A stretch of 37,487 nucleotides of DNA from JAZDEL01 sp043820655 (lineage in GTDB: Archaea > Iainarchaeota > Iainarchaeia > Iainarchaeales > JAZDEL01). Positions within the stretch are counted from its first letter, which is position 1. Each line of letters opens with the position of its first letter. The stretch is taken from NCBI GenBank assembly GCA_043820655.1, contig JBDRDO010000092.1, positions 1 through 37,487 on the forward strand, read 5' to 3'. Below, piece after piece: positions 28,730 through 37,015 of the stretch. Both the position numbers and the translations under genes were made by a program. The notes below the pieces were generated by a model. The model had not been told where the DNA came from, searched no databases, and saw only the letters and a program-made list of their open reading frames with translations.

Positions 28730-30793
28730 ATGAACTCCAGCTCGGTTCGGCTATTGCTTTTAGCGGCGCTTATCGCCTTCACAGGCTTGGCTTTGGCAGG
28801 CGCGGCATATGCCGATACCTGCGGCATTGCATGCTCAACTGACGCGGCATGCAACGACGGGGATGCGGCAACATGGGACATCTGCTTCCGCCCGGGGGCA
28901 TGCGACAGCGGATGTGCAAACTTAAATTGCGTGCCGGCATGCAAAACAAATGCCGACTGTGCGGATAATGATTCCTTGACAACAGATGTATGTGCGGGCG
29001 CCCAGCGCTGTGAGGCAAAGTGCTATAATTTAATCTCCTGCGGAAACGGAATTTGTGACAACAGCCTCAATGAAACATCCTGCACATGCATGCAGGACTG
29101 CCAAACCTGCGCAGAGGAACTTTCAGGCACATGCACGGAAAAGGCGTGCATAGGGGGCCAGTGCGGCACAACAATAATGCTCGGCTGCTGCGGCAATGGC
29201 AGGTGCGAACTCGGGGAAAGCTACCTCTCCTGCAGTGTTGACTGCAGTGCGGAAACAATAACCCTTGAATATGCCGGCGAGGAAAGGGAAAAGTACCTGC
29301 GCGGAGAAACTCTGGAACTCGTGATTTCCGTTGAGGCGGACGGCGCCGCAGCAAAGGGCGCAAGCGTTATCGCAAACGGCTTTTTCGGAGAACTGCGCCT
29401 CTACAATGACGGCAGCCACAATGATGGAACATCAAAGGACAACATATATGGCAATTCAATTCTGCTTACAAAGGACGATGTGCCCGGAGAATACGTGGTC
29501 AAGTTCTATGCGGAGTTTGGCGGCGCCGAGGGCGAACTGAGCAAAACATTCGTGTTCAGGCCGGAACTTGACGTTACGCTTAACACTGATGCGGAAAAGT
29601 ATTTCCTTGGCGACATTATAAAAATAAGCGGCACGGTAAGCAGGGGCGGCAGCGGCGCCTACCTACCGGTTGAACTTGCGTTGTCCGTGCGCGGAAGGGT
29701 TGTTTGGGAGGAAGATGTTGGAAGCGGTGAAACAGGGGACTTCAGTGCGGAATACCACTCCACACTCCTAGATCCAATAGGGGAATGGGAACTTTCAATG
29801 CATACTGAAGATGCCAACGGCAACACCGGCAATCTTACGCATGAATTCGCGGTCATTGGCCCTGATAACGCGTCTCCGATACAGATAGAGGTCCTGTCAG
29901 GCATTGAACAAAATTATTCGCGCGGCGAAACCCTTGACCTCAATATCGGGCTTTCAGGGGAGGGTGGAGAAAAATTAAGCGCCGCAATTGCAAACATTGT
30001 TCTGCCCAACGGGAAGTCACTAAAAATGCGCGAGGTTGAGCAGGGAGTTTACTCTGTAAATGTCCCTTTTGGCTGGGACTTTCCAGTGGGGAAAAGCATG
30101 CTTGAGGCAAGGGCTGTAAAGGCGGACGGGGAAAACACCTACAGCGGTGCAATGCAGTTTGAGGTTCGCGTAACAAATGCAAAGCTCACAGTTGATTTGC
30201 TTGCCCCCGAGGTGCAGAGATATGAAGTTGGGGAGGCTGTTGAATTCCGCGCAAAGCTGTCATACCCCGACGGAACGCCTGTGCCAAATGCGCAGATACA
30301 TGCTGAACTGAACGGAAAACAAGTGGCAATGCCCGGAGTTGAACAGGGAATTTACAGCGGCACATATGTTTTGGCTGCGGAAGACGAGGGAATTGCATCA
30401 TTTGTCATTAATGCGGATGACGGCTTCGGCAATATTGCCGCGCGCGATCTGCAAATAGAGGTTTCGGGAATTTCCCCCCTGCACTACCTGCGCGAGTATG
30501 TTGTTTACATAATTGTCGCCCTGCTTACCCTGATTATTGCGGGCACAACTTTTGCGCATTTCAGGGTAAGGTCAAGGCGCCTTTCCGAACTTAAGGCAGG
30601 GGAGGCCAGGGTCATAAGGCAGATAAAGGCGCTGCAGAAGCAGTTCTTCAAGAACGCGACAATAGACAAGGTTAATTATGACTCCTTCCTTGATAAGTAC
30701 AAGTCCGAGCTTGCAGACATACGGAAATCAATAGAGCGTGCGGGCGGAACTCCAGTCGCGGAGATTGAAAAGGAGGGCAAAAGGAATGGCTAG
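28730..30793 (+). CDS. Secreted Ig-like surface protein with C-terminal membrane anchor and cytoplasmic helical tail
   Basis: A 687-residue surface receptor-like protein. The signal peptide is LLLLAALIAFTGLALAGAAYA, cut before about residue 29, followed by a Cys-rich region at 30-175 with two CGNGxC repeats (CGNGICDNSLNETSC, CGNGRCELGESYLSC). Residues about 175-580 are four or so Ig-like beta domains (for example LRLYNDGSHNDGTSKDNIYG and FRAKLSYPDGTPVPNAQI). One membrane helix at about 588-610 (YVVYIIVALLTLIIAGTTFA) leads into a 75-residue charged helical tail (RVIRQIKALQKQFFKNATID). TATA-like ATTTAAATAA lies at 28691-28700. It overlaps the next gene by 8 bases. Function unknown; sensing or adhesion is likely. 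Confidence 0.82.
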   Translation: MNSSSVRLLLLAALIAFTGLALAGAAYADTCGIACSTDAACNDGDAATWDICFRPGACDSGCANLNCVPACKTNADCADNDSLTTDVCAGAQRCEAKCYNLISCGNGICDNSLNETSCTCMQDCQTCAEELSGTCTEKACIGGQCGTTIMLGCCGNGRCELGESYLSCSVDCSAETITLEYAGEEREKYLRGETLELVISVEADGAAAKGASVIANGFFGELRLYNDGSHNDGTSKDNIYGNSILLTKDDVPGEYVVKFYAEFGGAEGELSKTFVFRPELDVTLNTDAEKYFLGDIIKISGTVSRGGSGAYLPVELALSVRGRVVWEEDVGSGETGDFSAEYHSTLLDPIGEWELSMHTEDANGNTGNLTHEFAVIGPDNASPIQIEVLSGIEQNYSRGETLDLNIGLSGEGGEKLSAAIANIVLPNGKSLKMREVEQGVYSVNVPFGWDFPVGKSMLEARAVKADGENTYSGAMQFEVRVTNAKLTVDLLAPEVQRYEVGEAVEFRAKLSYPDGTPVPNAQIHAELNGKQVAMPGVEQGIYSGTYVLAAEDEGIASFVINADDGFGNIAARDLQIEVSGISPLHYLREYVVYIIVALLTLIIAGTTFAHFRVRSRRLSELKAGEARVIRQIKALQKQFFKNATIDKVNYDSFLDKYKSELADIRKSIERAGGTPVAEIEKEGKRNG

Positions 30794-32018
30794 GCATTAT
30801 TTGTTCCTGTCGGCAATTGCGCTGGTGTTTATTTCCTGCGCATTGCACGCCTCGGCATTAAGCATTTCCGCTGACAAGGCAGATTACAACAAGGGCGAGG
30901 CAATTAACATTGAGGGCATCTGTGCCCCGGGAAAAAACACGCTTAGCATTGCGCATCACGGCAGAATTGTTTTCGGGCGGGAAATAAACTGCGAAACAGC
31001 AAGCCTGTTCAGGGAGCGGTATGAGATAGGCTTCCTTGATCCCGCGGGAAGGTGGAACATAGCGATTGAAAATGGCGGGGAGAGCAGCGAGACAAGCGCC
31101 CTTATCTGGCAGATTCCCGAATCGGCATATTTTGTTGTAAAGTTCCTCAGCCCGCCGCCGGGAACGTACTATAGGACGGATGGCCTGCCCGTAACTGTCA
31201 GGATTACGGATGCCGGCGTGCCTGTTACTGACGCAAACGCGGCATTATGGGCTGCCGGCGGCGCACGAATCCAGCTTGAAAATCGCGGCAGCGGGCTTTA
31301 CAGGTATGATTATGAAATACCATATGATGCAATGCCCGGGAAATGGAGGCTTGTTGTAACCGCGGAGCGAAATGCGGATGCAAGGCACGGCGGGGAGGCA
31401 GGCATGGATATAAAAGTGGGAAAGGCGCCGATTTCTATAGATGTTATTGAGCCCGCGGTGCGCACCTTTAGTTTGGGTGCCGAAATACCCCTGAAAGTGA
31501 AGGTAGGGTATGTAAACGGCAAGCCGATTGCGGAAGGCGCCATTAAGCAGGTTGCCGCAGAGATAGGCGGGCGGGCGGTACTGCTCACGCCGCAGGGGAA
31601 AGGGATTTACTCAGGCGTATTGCGCACGCGCGGCGAGGACGAGGGCGTGGTAGGCATAATAATAACCGCCGAGGACCTTGCGGGAAACTTCGGCGACACA
31701 ACTCTTAATATTGTCGCAACAGGCCTCGCCGGCTGGTACTTATCCGAGTATGCAGTTTACATACTTGCCGCAATAATGGTTCTTGCGATTTTTGTAAGGG
31801 TTGTGTATGGCGGGATTTCAAGGAAGGGTAGTTTACGGAAGCTTGAGGAAGAACGCTCAAAAACCGCGGCTTTGATACGCGGTTTGCAAAAGGAATATTT
31901 TGAAAACAGGCGCATGCCTGCCGAAAGCTACAAGAAAAGGATTGCGGAACACAGGGCAAACATAAACATGATAGACGCAAAGGTGCGCGAGATTAAGGAC
32001 AGGGAGGGGCTGAAATGA
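30786..32018 (+). CDS. Second Ig-like surface protein with the same anchor-and-tail plan
   Basis: A 410-residue paralogue of the upstream protein's C-terminal half. The signal peptide is YLFLSAIALVFISCALHASA, then about three Ig-like domains (ADKADYNKGEAINIEG, PVTVRITDAGVPVTDANA, VKVGYVNGKPIAEGAI), one membrane helix (YAVYILAAIMVLAIFVRVVY, about residue 325-345) and a helical tail (LIRGLQKEYFENRRMPAESY) matching the neighbour's tail. ATG 30786 has GGAGGG upstream and overlaps the preceding gene by 8 bases; it overlaps the KaiC-like gene by 4. The coupling suggests the tails pass a signal to that ATPase or are assembled with it, which is inference. Confidence 0.82.
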   Translation: MARHYLFLSAIALVFISCALHASALSISADKADYNKGEAINIEGICAPGKNTLSIAHHGRIVFGREINCETASLFRERYEIGFLDPAGRWNIAIENGGESSETSALIWQIPESAYFVVKFLSPPPGTYYRTDGLPVTVRITDAGVPVTDANAALWAAGGARIQLENRGSGLYRYDYEIPYDAMPGKWRLVVTAERNADARHGGEAGMDIKVGKAPISIDVIEPAVRTFSLGAEIPLKVKVGYVNGKPIAEGAIKQVAAEIGGRAVLLTPQGKGIYSGVLRTRGEDEGVVGIIITAEDLAGNFGDTTLNIVATGLAGWYLSEYAVYILAAIMVLAIFVRVVYGGISRKGSLRKLEEERSKTAALIRGLQKEYFENRRMPAESYKKRIAEHRANINMIDAKVREIKDREGLK

Positions 32019-33211
32019 GGAAACGTGAAATACTTACGGATGCGGCAAAGCGCCTGCTTGAGGACGGTGTTGCGCCTGAGGATGTTGTTGAAAGCCTTAC
32101 GGATGCGGGAATGCCGCAGGGCGAGGCTGTTGAAATTGTAACGGGGATGCGCGCAGGCGATGATATTCGGGAAAAAGGCGCGCACGGCAGGGATGAAAAT
32201 GAAGCGCGAGAAAAAGAGGGCAAATCCCCGGGCAAGGCGCAGGCACAAACCCGCGGCAGGAAAGGAAAAGGGATTTTAGGAGGGCTGTTTGGCGGGATTA
32301 TCCATCCAAAAGACGAACTTGCGGATATACGGGAGCGCGTTGTAAGCAGTGGCGCAGTGCAGGCTGAGCATCCTGCACAAAAAGAACATGCAGGGATACG
32401 CATCGGCGCGCAGGGCGCGGAGGAGGGGCTTGCACGCCAAAGCCCGTTAAGGGAAAAGGCAAAATTCAGGGAAACAATGCCCTTAAGGGTTAGCGATTTC
32501 GACAAGCTTATTGACAGGGGCGGCCTAAAGCGAGGGGATACAATTATGCTTTCAGGCGGATGCGGAACAGGAAAAACAACATTTGCTATGCAGTCCCTTT
32601 ACAATGCCGCACTCCACGGCGAGCGCGGGGTTTACATAACCCTTGAGGAAAGCGTTGAGAAAATGAAGGAGAACATGCTCCAGAATTTCGGCTGGGACCT
32701 TTACAGGCTTGAGGAGGAGGGCAAGCTTGCAATAATAAAGCAGGATCCCTTAAGTGTTGCGCGCTCTGTTGAGGCAATGATGGAGGAGGAGCGCGGCGGG
32801 CTTTATATAGATTCGGAGGATGTAAAGCTCCCGTTCAGGCTTAACCTGCCTTTCCGCCCCGATAGAGTTGTTGTTGATTCCCTGTCAGCGCTTGGCATAG
32901 CATTTATGGAGAACGAGCAGGCATACAGGCAGTATCTCCGCTATTTGTTTGAGACGCTTGAGAAGTACAATTCAGTGAATATTGTTTTGGGGGAAACCGA
33001 GCAGGAACCCTCCGCATATAGCAGAAGCGGAATAGAGGAGTTTCTTGCCGACGGGGTAATAGTTTTCTACAACCTGCGCATACACAATATACGGGAAAAG
33101 GCGCTTGAAATTTTAAAACTGCGTTCCTCAAACCATGACAAGAGGATTATCCCGTATAAGATAACAGAACACGGAATAAGGGTTTACACAGATCAGGAAT
33201 TATTCAGATGA
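32015..33211 (+). CDS. KaiC-like RecA-family ATPase with N-terminal helical domain
   Basis: A 398-residue protein. The first 45 residues form a small helical domain (DAAKRLLEDGVAPEDVVESL), followed by a charged linker to about residue 150. The KaiC-like domain has Walker A GGCGTGKTT near residue 190, a TLEES pair of Glu as in KaiC, and Walker B RVVVDSLSALG. It ends with the usual IVFYNLRIHNIREKALEILK and KITEHGIRVYT. It should bind and hydrolyse ATP, probably as a ring. GGGAGGGG precedes ATG 32015, and the start overlaps the receptor stop (ATGA). Its 3' end overlaps the convergent pseudo-KaiC gene by 12 bases. Confidence 0.9.
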   Translation: MRKREILTDAAKRLLEDGVAPEDVVESLTDAGMPQGEAVEIVTGMRAGDDIREKGAHGRDENEAREKEGKSPGKAQAQTRGRKGKGILGGLFGGIIHPKDELADIRERVVSSGAVQAEHPAQKEHAGIRIGAQGAEEGLARQSPLREKAKFRETMPLRVSDFDKLIDRGGLKRGDTIMLSGGCGTGKTTFAMQSLYNAALHGERGVYITLEESVEKMKENMLQNFGWDLYRLEEEGKLAIIKQDPLSVARSVEAMMEEERGGLYIDSEDVKLPFRLNLPFRPDRVVVDSLSALGIAFMENEQAYRQYLRYLFETLEKYNSVNIVLGETEQEPSAYSRSGIEEFLADGVIVFYNLRIHNIREKALEILKLRSSNHDKRIIPYKITEHGIRVYTDQELFR

Positions 33212-33871
33212 TTTCTTTCCGCGCTTTTTACCCTCCCCCTTCATGCCGCCAATAATCTCAATTTCGCCTTCATCAATCTTAAGCTCAGGCCTTATTGCCG
33301 GGGTTATTTTCTTTTTCGGGAGCCTATCCTCCTCCGTCTTTTTCTTATCCGTATAGCGCAAATCATACTCCGCCATTGTTATTGTCTCATTCACAAACAT
33401 TCCCAAATCACGGACAGTTTCGCTTTCCTTATCCCCGTCAAGCGCGGTGAGTACGCACTCCGCCCCAAACTCCTTTATCCTCCCTATTAATGAGTGCATG
33501 AATTTTGTTGAAACTCCCGCAGATTCATAAATGAGCAAAGTGGAAATTGAGTCAAACATCAGCGCCTGCGCCCCGTGGCTTTTAATTGCGTCAGTTATCG
33601 CAAGGCTCAGCTCCATTAATGAATTCGGCGAGCTGACAAAAACACAGTTATCATCCGCCTTTTTGCACGCCTTTGTGTTCCTTGTTATTGCATCCACAAT
33701 AAAGAATTTGGAAACAGGGACTTTTTCCTTCTTCATCCCCTTTGTAAGCGCTTCATACCTTTCATTCAGGCTTACATAGCATATCCTGTCATGCACCTCA
33801 CTTAGGCGCTTTGTTATGCGCATTGTGCTTTCCTGATAGCCCTTGTTTGGTATTATGATTAATGTAAGCAT
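33200..33871 (-). CDS. KaiC-fold protein lacking the P-loop (pseudo-ATPase)
   Basis: A 223-residue protein. The N-terminus MLTLIIIPNKGYQESTMRIT sits where Walker A should be but has no GxxxxGKT. The later fold is kept: RICYVSLNERYEAL, QALMFDSISTLLIYES at the Walker B position, TKFMHSLIGRIKEFGAECVL. The C-terminus is Lys/Glu-rich. It aligns with the gene at 34762 (ILDSLSTLLVYNSPTSVEKF). ATG 33871 has GGGAGGGGTG upstream. It converges with the KaiC-like gene (12-base overlap) and diverges from the next one. Probably a regulatory partner of the active ATPases. Confidence 0.78.
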   Translation of the reverse strand: MLTLIIIPNKGYQESTMRITKRLSEVHDRICYVSLNERYEALTKGMKKEKVPVSKFFIVDAITRNTKACKKADDNCVFVSSPNSLMELSLAITDAIKSHGAQALMFDSISTLLIYESAGVSTKFMHSLIGRIKEFGAECVLTALDGDKESETVRDLGMFVNETITMAEYDLRYTDKKKTEEDRLPKKKITPAIRPELKIDEGEIEIIGGMKGEGKKRGKKSSE

Positions 33872-33968
33872 CCTGCACCCCTCCCTTAATTAGCACTAAA
33901 CAATATCTTCCCAAGTATTATAAAAGCGTTTGCACTCCGCGCCGGCGGTTTGCTAACTTCGGTAATGC

Positions 33969-33977
33969 TTTTAAACC
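33969..33977 (+). promoter_or_regulatory. TATA box of the second KaiC-like gene
   Basis: CTTTTAAAC-type element centred 26 bases before ATG 33999, so the transcript is probably leaderless. On the opposite strand TTATAATAC near 33913-33921 may serve the gene starting at 33871. Confidence 0.55.
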
Positions 33978-33998
33978 CCAATACCATTATTATAGCAG

Positions 33999-34760
33999 AT
34001 GCCATCCACAAACTCCATAAAACTGCTTAAGCCCTCAACAACGGTTAAGGGCGGGCGCCTTGTGATTGACCGCACAAAATCGGGAGTGCCGGGTCTTGAT
34101 GAAATGATGGGCGGCGGCCTGCCTAAGGGAAATCTTGTTGTGTTATCGGGAGACCCGGGCTCGGGAAAAACGGTTTTCTGCTGGCAGTTTCTTTATGAAG
34201 GGGCGACAAAATATGACGAGCCGGGGGTTTACGTAAGCCTTGAGGAAACCGAGGAGGCAATAGTAACAGGCGCACTTGAATTCGGCATGGACTTCAGGGA
34301 AATGATCGAAAACAATAAGCTGAAGATAATCACAATTGAGCTTTACGATTTCGAGCGCCTGAAAAGCGCTGTTGAGGACACGATAGCAAGCATAAATGCT
34401 GTAAGGGTTGTGATTGACCCCGGGGTTATTTTCCGCCTGTTTTTTGACCGCGAGCTTGAGGCAAGGAAAAGGATTGTTTCGCTCGGAAAAATGTTAAAGC
34501 GTATTGGCTGCACAACTATCATCACAAGTGAAATCACGCTTGACAACATAAAGGGTCTTTACGGCCTTGAGGAGTATGTTGCAGACGGCGTTATTCTGCT
34601 TTACCACACAAAGCTGAAAAATAAGTTTGTGCGCAGTGTCGGAGTATTAAAAATGCGAAACACAGAAATATCCGAACAGCTTAAGCCATTGAAAATAACC
34701 AATTCAGGAATAAAGGTGCTTTCAAAGGCCGAGCTGTTTGAGGACGTAAAGGCTGATTGA
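33999..34760 (+). CDS. KaiC-like RecA-family ATPase (compact)
   Basis: A 253-residue single-domain KaiC homologue. It has TKSGVPGLDEMMGGGLPKGN (family N-terminal motif), Walker A GDPGSGKTVF near residue 51-60, SLEETEEA with the Glu pair, VRVVIDPGVIFRLFF at Walker B, and a C-terminal VADGVILLYHTKLKNKFVRS with KMRNTEIS. All residues needed for ATP use appear present. One base separates its stop from the start of the pseudo-ATPase at 34762, so the two are made together. It resembles the FlaH/KaiC group, but no archaellum genes are in view, so a role in signalling or regulation is the safer guess. Confidence 0.9.
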   Translation: MPSTNSIKLLKPSTTVKGGRLVIDRTKSGVPGLDEMMGGGLPKGNLVVLSGDPGSGKTVFCWQFLYEGATKYDEPGVYVSLEETEEAIVTGALEFGMDFREMIENNKLKIITIELYDFERLKSAVEDTIASINAVRVVIDPGVIFRLFFDRELEARKRIVSLGKMLKRIGCTTIITSEITLDNIKGLYGLEEYVADGVILLYHTKLKNKFVRSVGVLKMRNTEISEQLKPLKITNSGIKVLSKAELFEDVKAD

Positions 34761-34761
34761 T

Positions 34762-35592
34762 ATGGCTGAAAAAAAGCGCGCCAAAAAAGCAAAGCCCCGC
34801 GCCCCCGCGAAACAAAGGGTGAAGCCCGCGGCAAAAATTTCTCTTGCAAAATTCCTGCCCGGAAAAAAACCAATTGCAGAAAGTCCCGCGCCAATGAATA
34901 TAGAAGAAGCCCGCGCACGGCCTGTTGTGAAGCCGGAGATAAAGGAGCTTCCGCGCGAGGAGGAGTTCACTGATGAGCAGTTAAGGCGCATGCTCAGCCC
35001 GGATGCAAAAACCGATTTGCAGATAGAGCGCGGCTTTGAGGGAATGAAGGGCAGCTATTCCGCGCTTGTTATTGTGGAGAATGACGTTTATGCGGATGCA
35101 AGGATGGGCATCCTGAGGAAATTTGTGAATGCCGAGAAAATGCCCGGCGTTTATGTAAGTGTTAACAAGGCGTATGTAAAGGTAAAGGCCGAACTTGAGA
35201 AGGGCGGGATAAGCCCCGAAAAAATGAAGTTTGTCGATCTTGTTACGCGGACTTCCGATTCCGCGCACGCGCTTATTGAGGAGGGCAAGGTAATTTATGT
35301 CGATTCCGCAACAGACCTGACTGAAATTATAATCGCAATTGAGAAGCAGATGGACGCCATAAAGGAAAACAAGAAATTCCTTATCCTTGACTCGCTTTCA
35401 ACCCTGCTTGTTTACAACTCCCCCACAAGCGTTGAGAAGTTCACCCACTCCCTTATAAGCAAAATCGGCCAGCACACCACTCGGGGCGCGCTTATTTTTG
35501 TTTACTCAAAGGACCACGAGGGCGTTATCCAGACAATCAGCCAGTTCTGTGATAAGGTGATCAGGGTTGCCCGTGAGCAGCAGAATTGGTAA
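34762..35592 (+). CDS. Second KaiC-fold protein lacking the P-loop, with basic N-terminal tail
   Basis: A 276-residue protein. Residues 1-50 are Lys/Ala/Pro-rich and disordered (KKRAKKAKPRAPAKQRVKP). A KaiC-like fold starts at about residue 93 with YSALVIVENDVYADARMGIL, again without a Walker A motif, and continues through GVYVSVNKAYVKVKAELEKG, KKFLILDSLSTLLVYNSPTS and LIFVYSKDHEGVIQTI. It is a paralogue of the reverse-strand gene at 33200. It follows the active KaiC-like gene by one base and converges with the coiled-coil gene, overlapping it by 32 bases. Likely a non-catalytic partner of its neighbour. Confidence 0.78.
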   Translation: MAEKKRAKKAKPRAPAKQRVKPAAKISLAKFLPGKKPIAESPAPMNIEEARARPVVKPEIKELPREEEFTDEQLRRMLSPDAKTDLQIERGFEGMKGSYSALVIVENDVYADARMGILRKFVNAEKMPGVYVSVNKAYVKVKAELEKGGISPEKMKFVDLVTRTSDSAHALIEEGKVIYVDSATDLTEIIIAIEKQMDAIKENKKFLILDSLSTLLVYNSPTSVEKFTHSLISKIGQHTTRGALIFVYSKDHEGVIQTISQFCDKVIRVAREQQNW

Positions 35593-36934
35593 CTGCCCCG
35601 TCTTTTTCAGGCTCCTGCATTTTAAGCACAATATTCCCGAAACTTAATTCCTTCAGCAGTTTCTCAGCATCCGCCTTTACTCCGCCAATTTTCCTGCTGG
35701 CTTCGCCCAGCCTTTGCTCCGCGTTTTTGAGGAGTGCGGTGTTTTCCTCAACCTCGTTGCTGATTGCATTAAGCCCGCGCTCAATTCCTGAAATTTCCGC
35801 GCTTATTTTTGAGGATTCTATTTCCCTTTCCGTTGCTGCAATTTCCGCATCAATTTTATTCAGCTTCCAGAACAGCTCCCCGAAAAAGTCATAATCCTTT
35901 AATTCAGCTAGCGCGCGCATCTTTTTCGCACGCTCCTTTTCCTTAAGTGAAATTATCCCGTTTCTTACCATCTGTTCAACATCCGCCAGCAGTTTCTTCA
36001 GTATTTCAGCCTTCGGGTCCTGCTTTGCCGCAAGGAAAGGGTTTGTTAAATATGCATTCAGCAGCGCGCGCTCAGTATCCTCAAGGACATAATTTCCGCT
36101 TTCCGCAAGCCGCATAAACCTGTTCAGTGGCCTGTCAATCGGCGCAATCAGATTTATGAATCTGCCCTTAAGTTCCTGCTTCTCGCGCGCCTGCCCCGCC
36201 TTTTTTTCCATAAGTGAATTGAGTTCCTTAATTCCCGCGGAGTTTTGCAGTTCCGCAAGAACGCTGGCCTTTTTCTTCTCATCTTCCCGCAAAGCCATCA
36301 GGGCAGTATTTATTTTTTTTATTTCCGCGCTTATTTTTTCCCGCTCGGCAATCCCCGTTTTCAATCCCTCAAGCCCTGCCTTTGCAGCCATTGCCCTTCC
36401 CGCGGAATTGCCCTCAAAGAGCGCCTGTAGTTTTGCGAATGTTGAATTAAGCTCATTTATGTAATTTCCAAGATTTTTAACCTCCTGTTTCATTAAAATT
36501 CCGGTGTACATGACATTCCTGCCGAAGGTACGCAGTTCATCCTCCAGGCTTTTGCTTGAGTTTGTGCAGTATGCGCGCAGGATTTCATAATCGTGCTTCT
36601 CGGGAGGGGCAAGCCTTTCAGTGAGCGTTGACATGTTCTTAATCAGATTGCGCTTGCTTGTCTCAACAATCTTCCTAAGCCTTTTGTTTCCTTCCTCCGC
36701 CTCCAAATCACGGGATTCAAACTCCCGCAGTTCTGTTTTAATTTCGGCAAGCGTGTGCTTAATTTCGGCAAAATGCGCAAAAACCTGTTTTTCAAGCTCG
36801 GCAAACCCCGACTTTCCTTTCTCGGAAACCTGTGCGAGAGCCTCATTTATTTCCATTGTCCATGTTTCCTCTGGCGCCTTTCCCGCGCCCCTGCCTTTCC
36901 CGCCCGAGCCGAATATTTTGTCCAGAAAGCCCAT
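35561..36934 (-). CDS. Long coiled-coil protein
   Basis: A 457-residue protein that is almost wholly helical. A short N-terminus (MGFLDKIFGSGGKGRGAGK) with an amphipathic look could touch the membrane. Long coiled coils follow (VFAHFAEIKHTLAEIKTELR, LMALREDEKKKASVLAELQ, IAATEREIESSKISAEIS) on both sides of a central helical segment (RFINLIAPIDRPLNRFMRLA). No known catalytic motif. ATG 36934 lies about 26 bases from a TATA-like TTTTTAACC at about 36957-36965 on this strand, so the mRNA is probably leaderless. It diverges from the receiver gene and overlaps the pseudo-KaiC gene at its 3' end. Function unknown; a scaffold is plausible. Confidence 0.75.
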   Translation of the reverse strand: MGFLDKIFGSGGKGRGAGKAPEETWTMEINEALAQVSEKGKSGFAELEKQVFAHFAEIKHTLAEIKTELREFESRDLEAEEGNKRLRKIVETSKRNLIKNMSTLTERLAPPEKHDYEILRAYCTNSSKSLEDELRTFGRNVMYTGILMKQEVKNLGNYINELNSTFAKLQALFEGNSAGRAMAAKAGLEGLKTGIAEREKISAEIKKINTALMALREDEKKKASVLAELQNSAGIKELNSLMEKKAGQAREKQELKGRFINLIAPIDRPLNRFMRLAESGNYVLEDTERALLNAYLTNPFLAAKQDPKAEILKKLLADVEQMVRNGIISLKEKERAKKMRALAELKDYDFFGELFWKLNKIDAEIAATEREIESSKISAEISGIERGLNAISNEVEENTALLKNAEQRLGEASRKIGGVKADAEKLLKELSFGNIVLKMQEPEKDGAVTNSAAHGQP

Positions 36935-36984
36935 GATTAAATATTGCGCGAAAGTGGTTAAAAAATGGCGTGGAACAGCGCAAA

Positions 36985-36995
36985 GGTTAAATAGC
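36985..36995 (+). promoter_or_regulatory. TATA box of the receiver-domain gene
   Basis: GGTTAAATAGC centred 26 bases before ATG 37016, again the spacing of a leaderless archaeal gene. Confidence 0.55.
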
Positions 36996-37015
36996 GGGTT
37001 GCACAACCATTTTCC

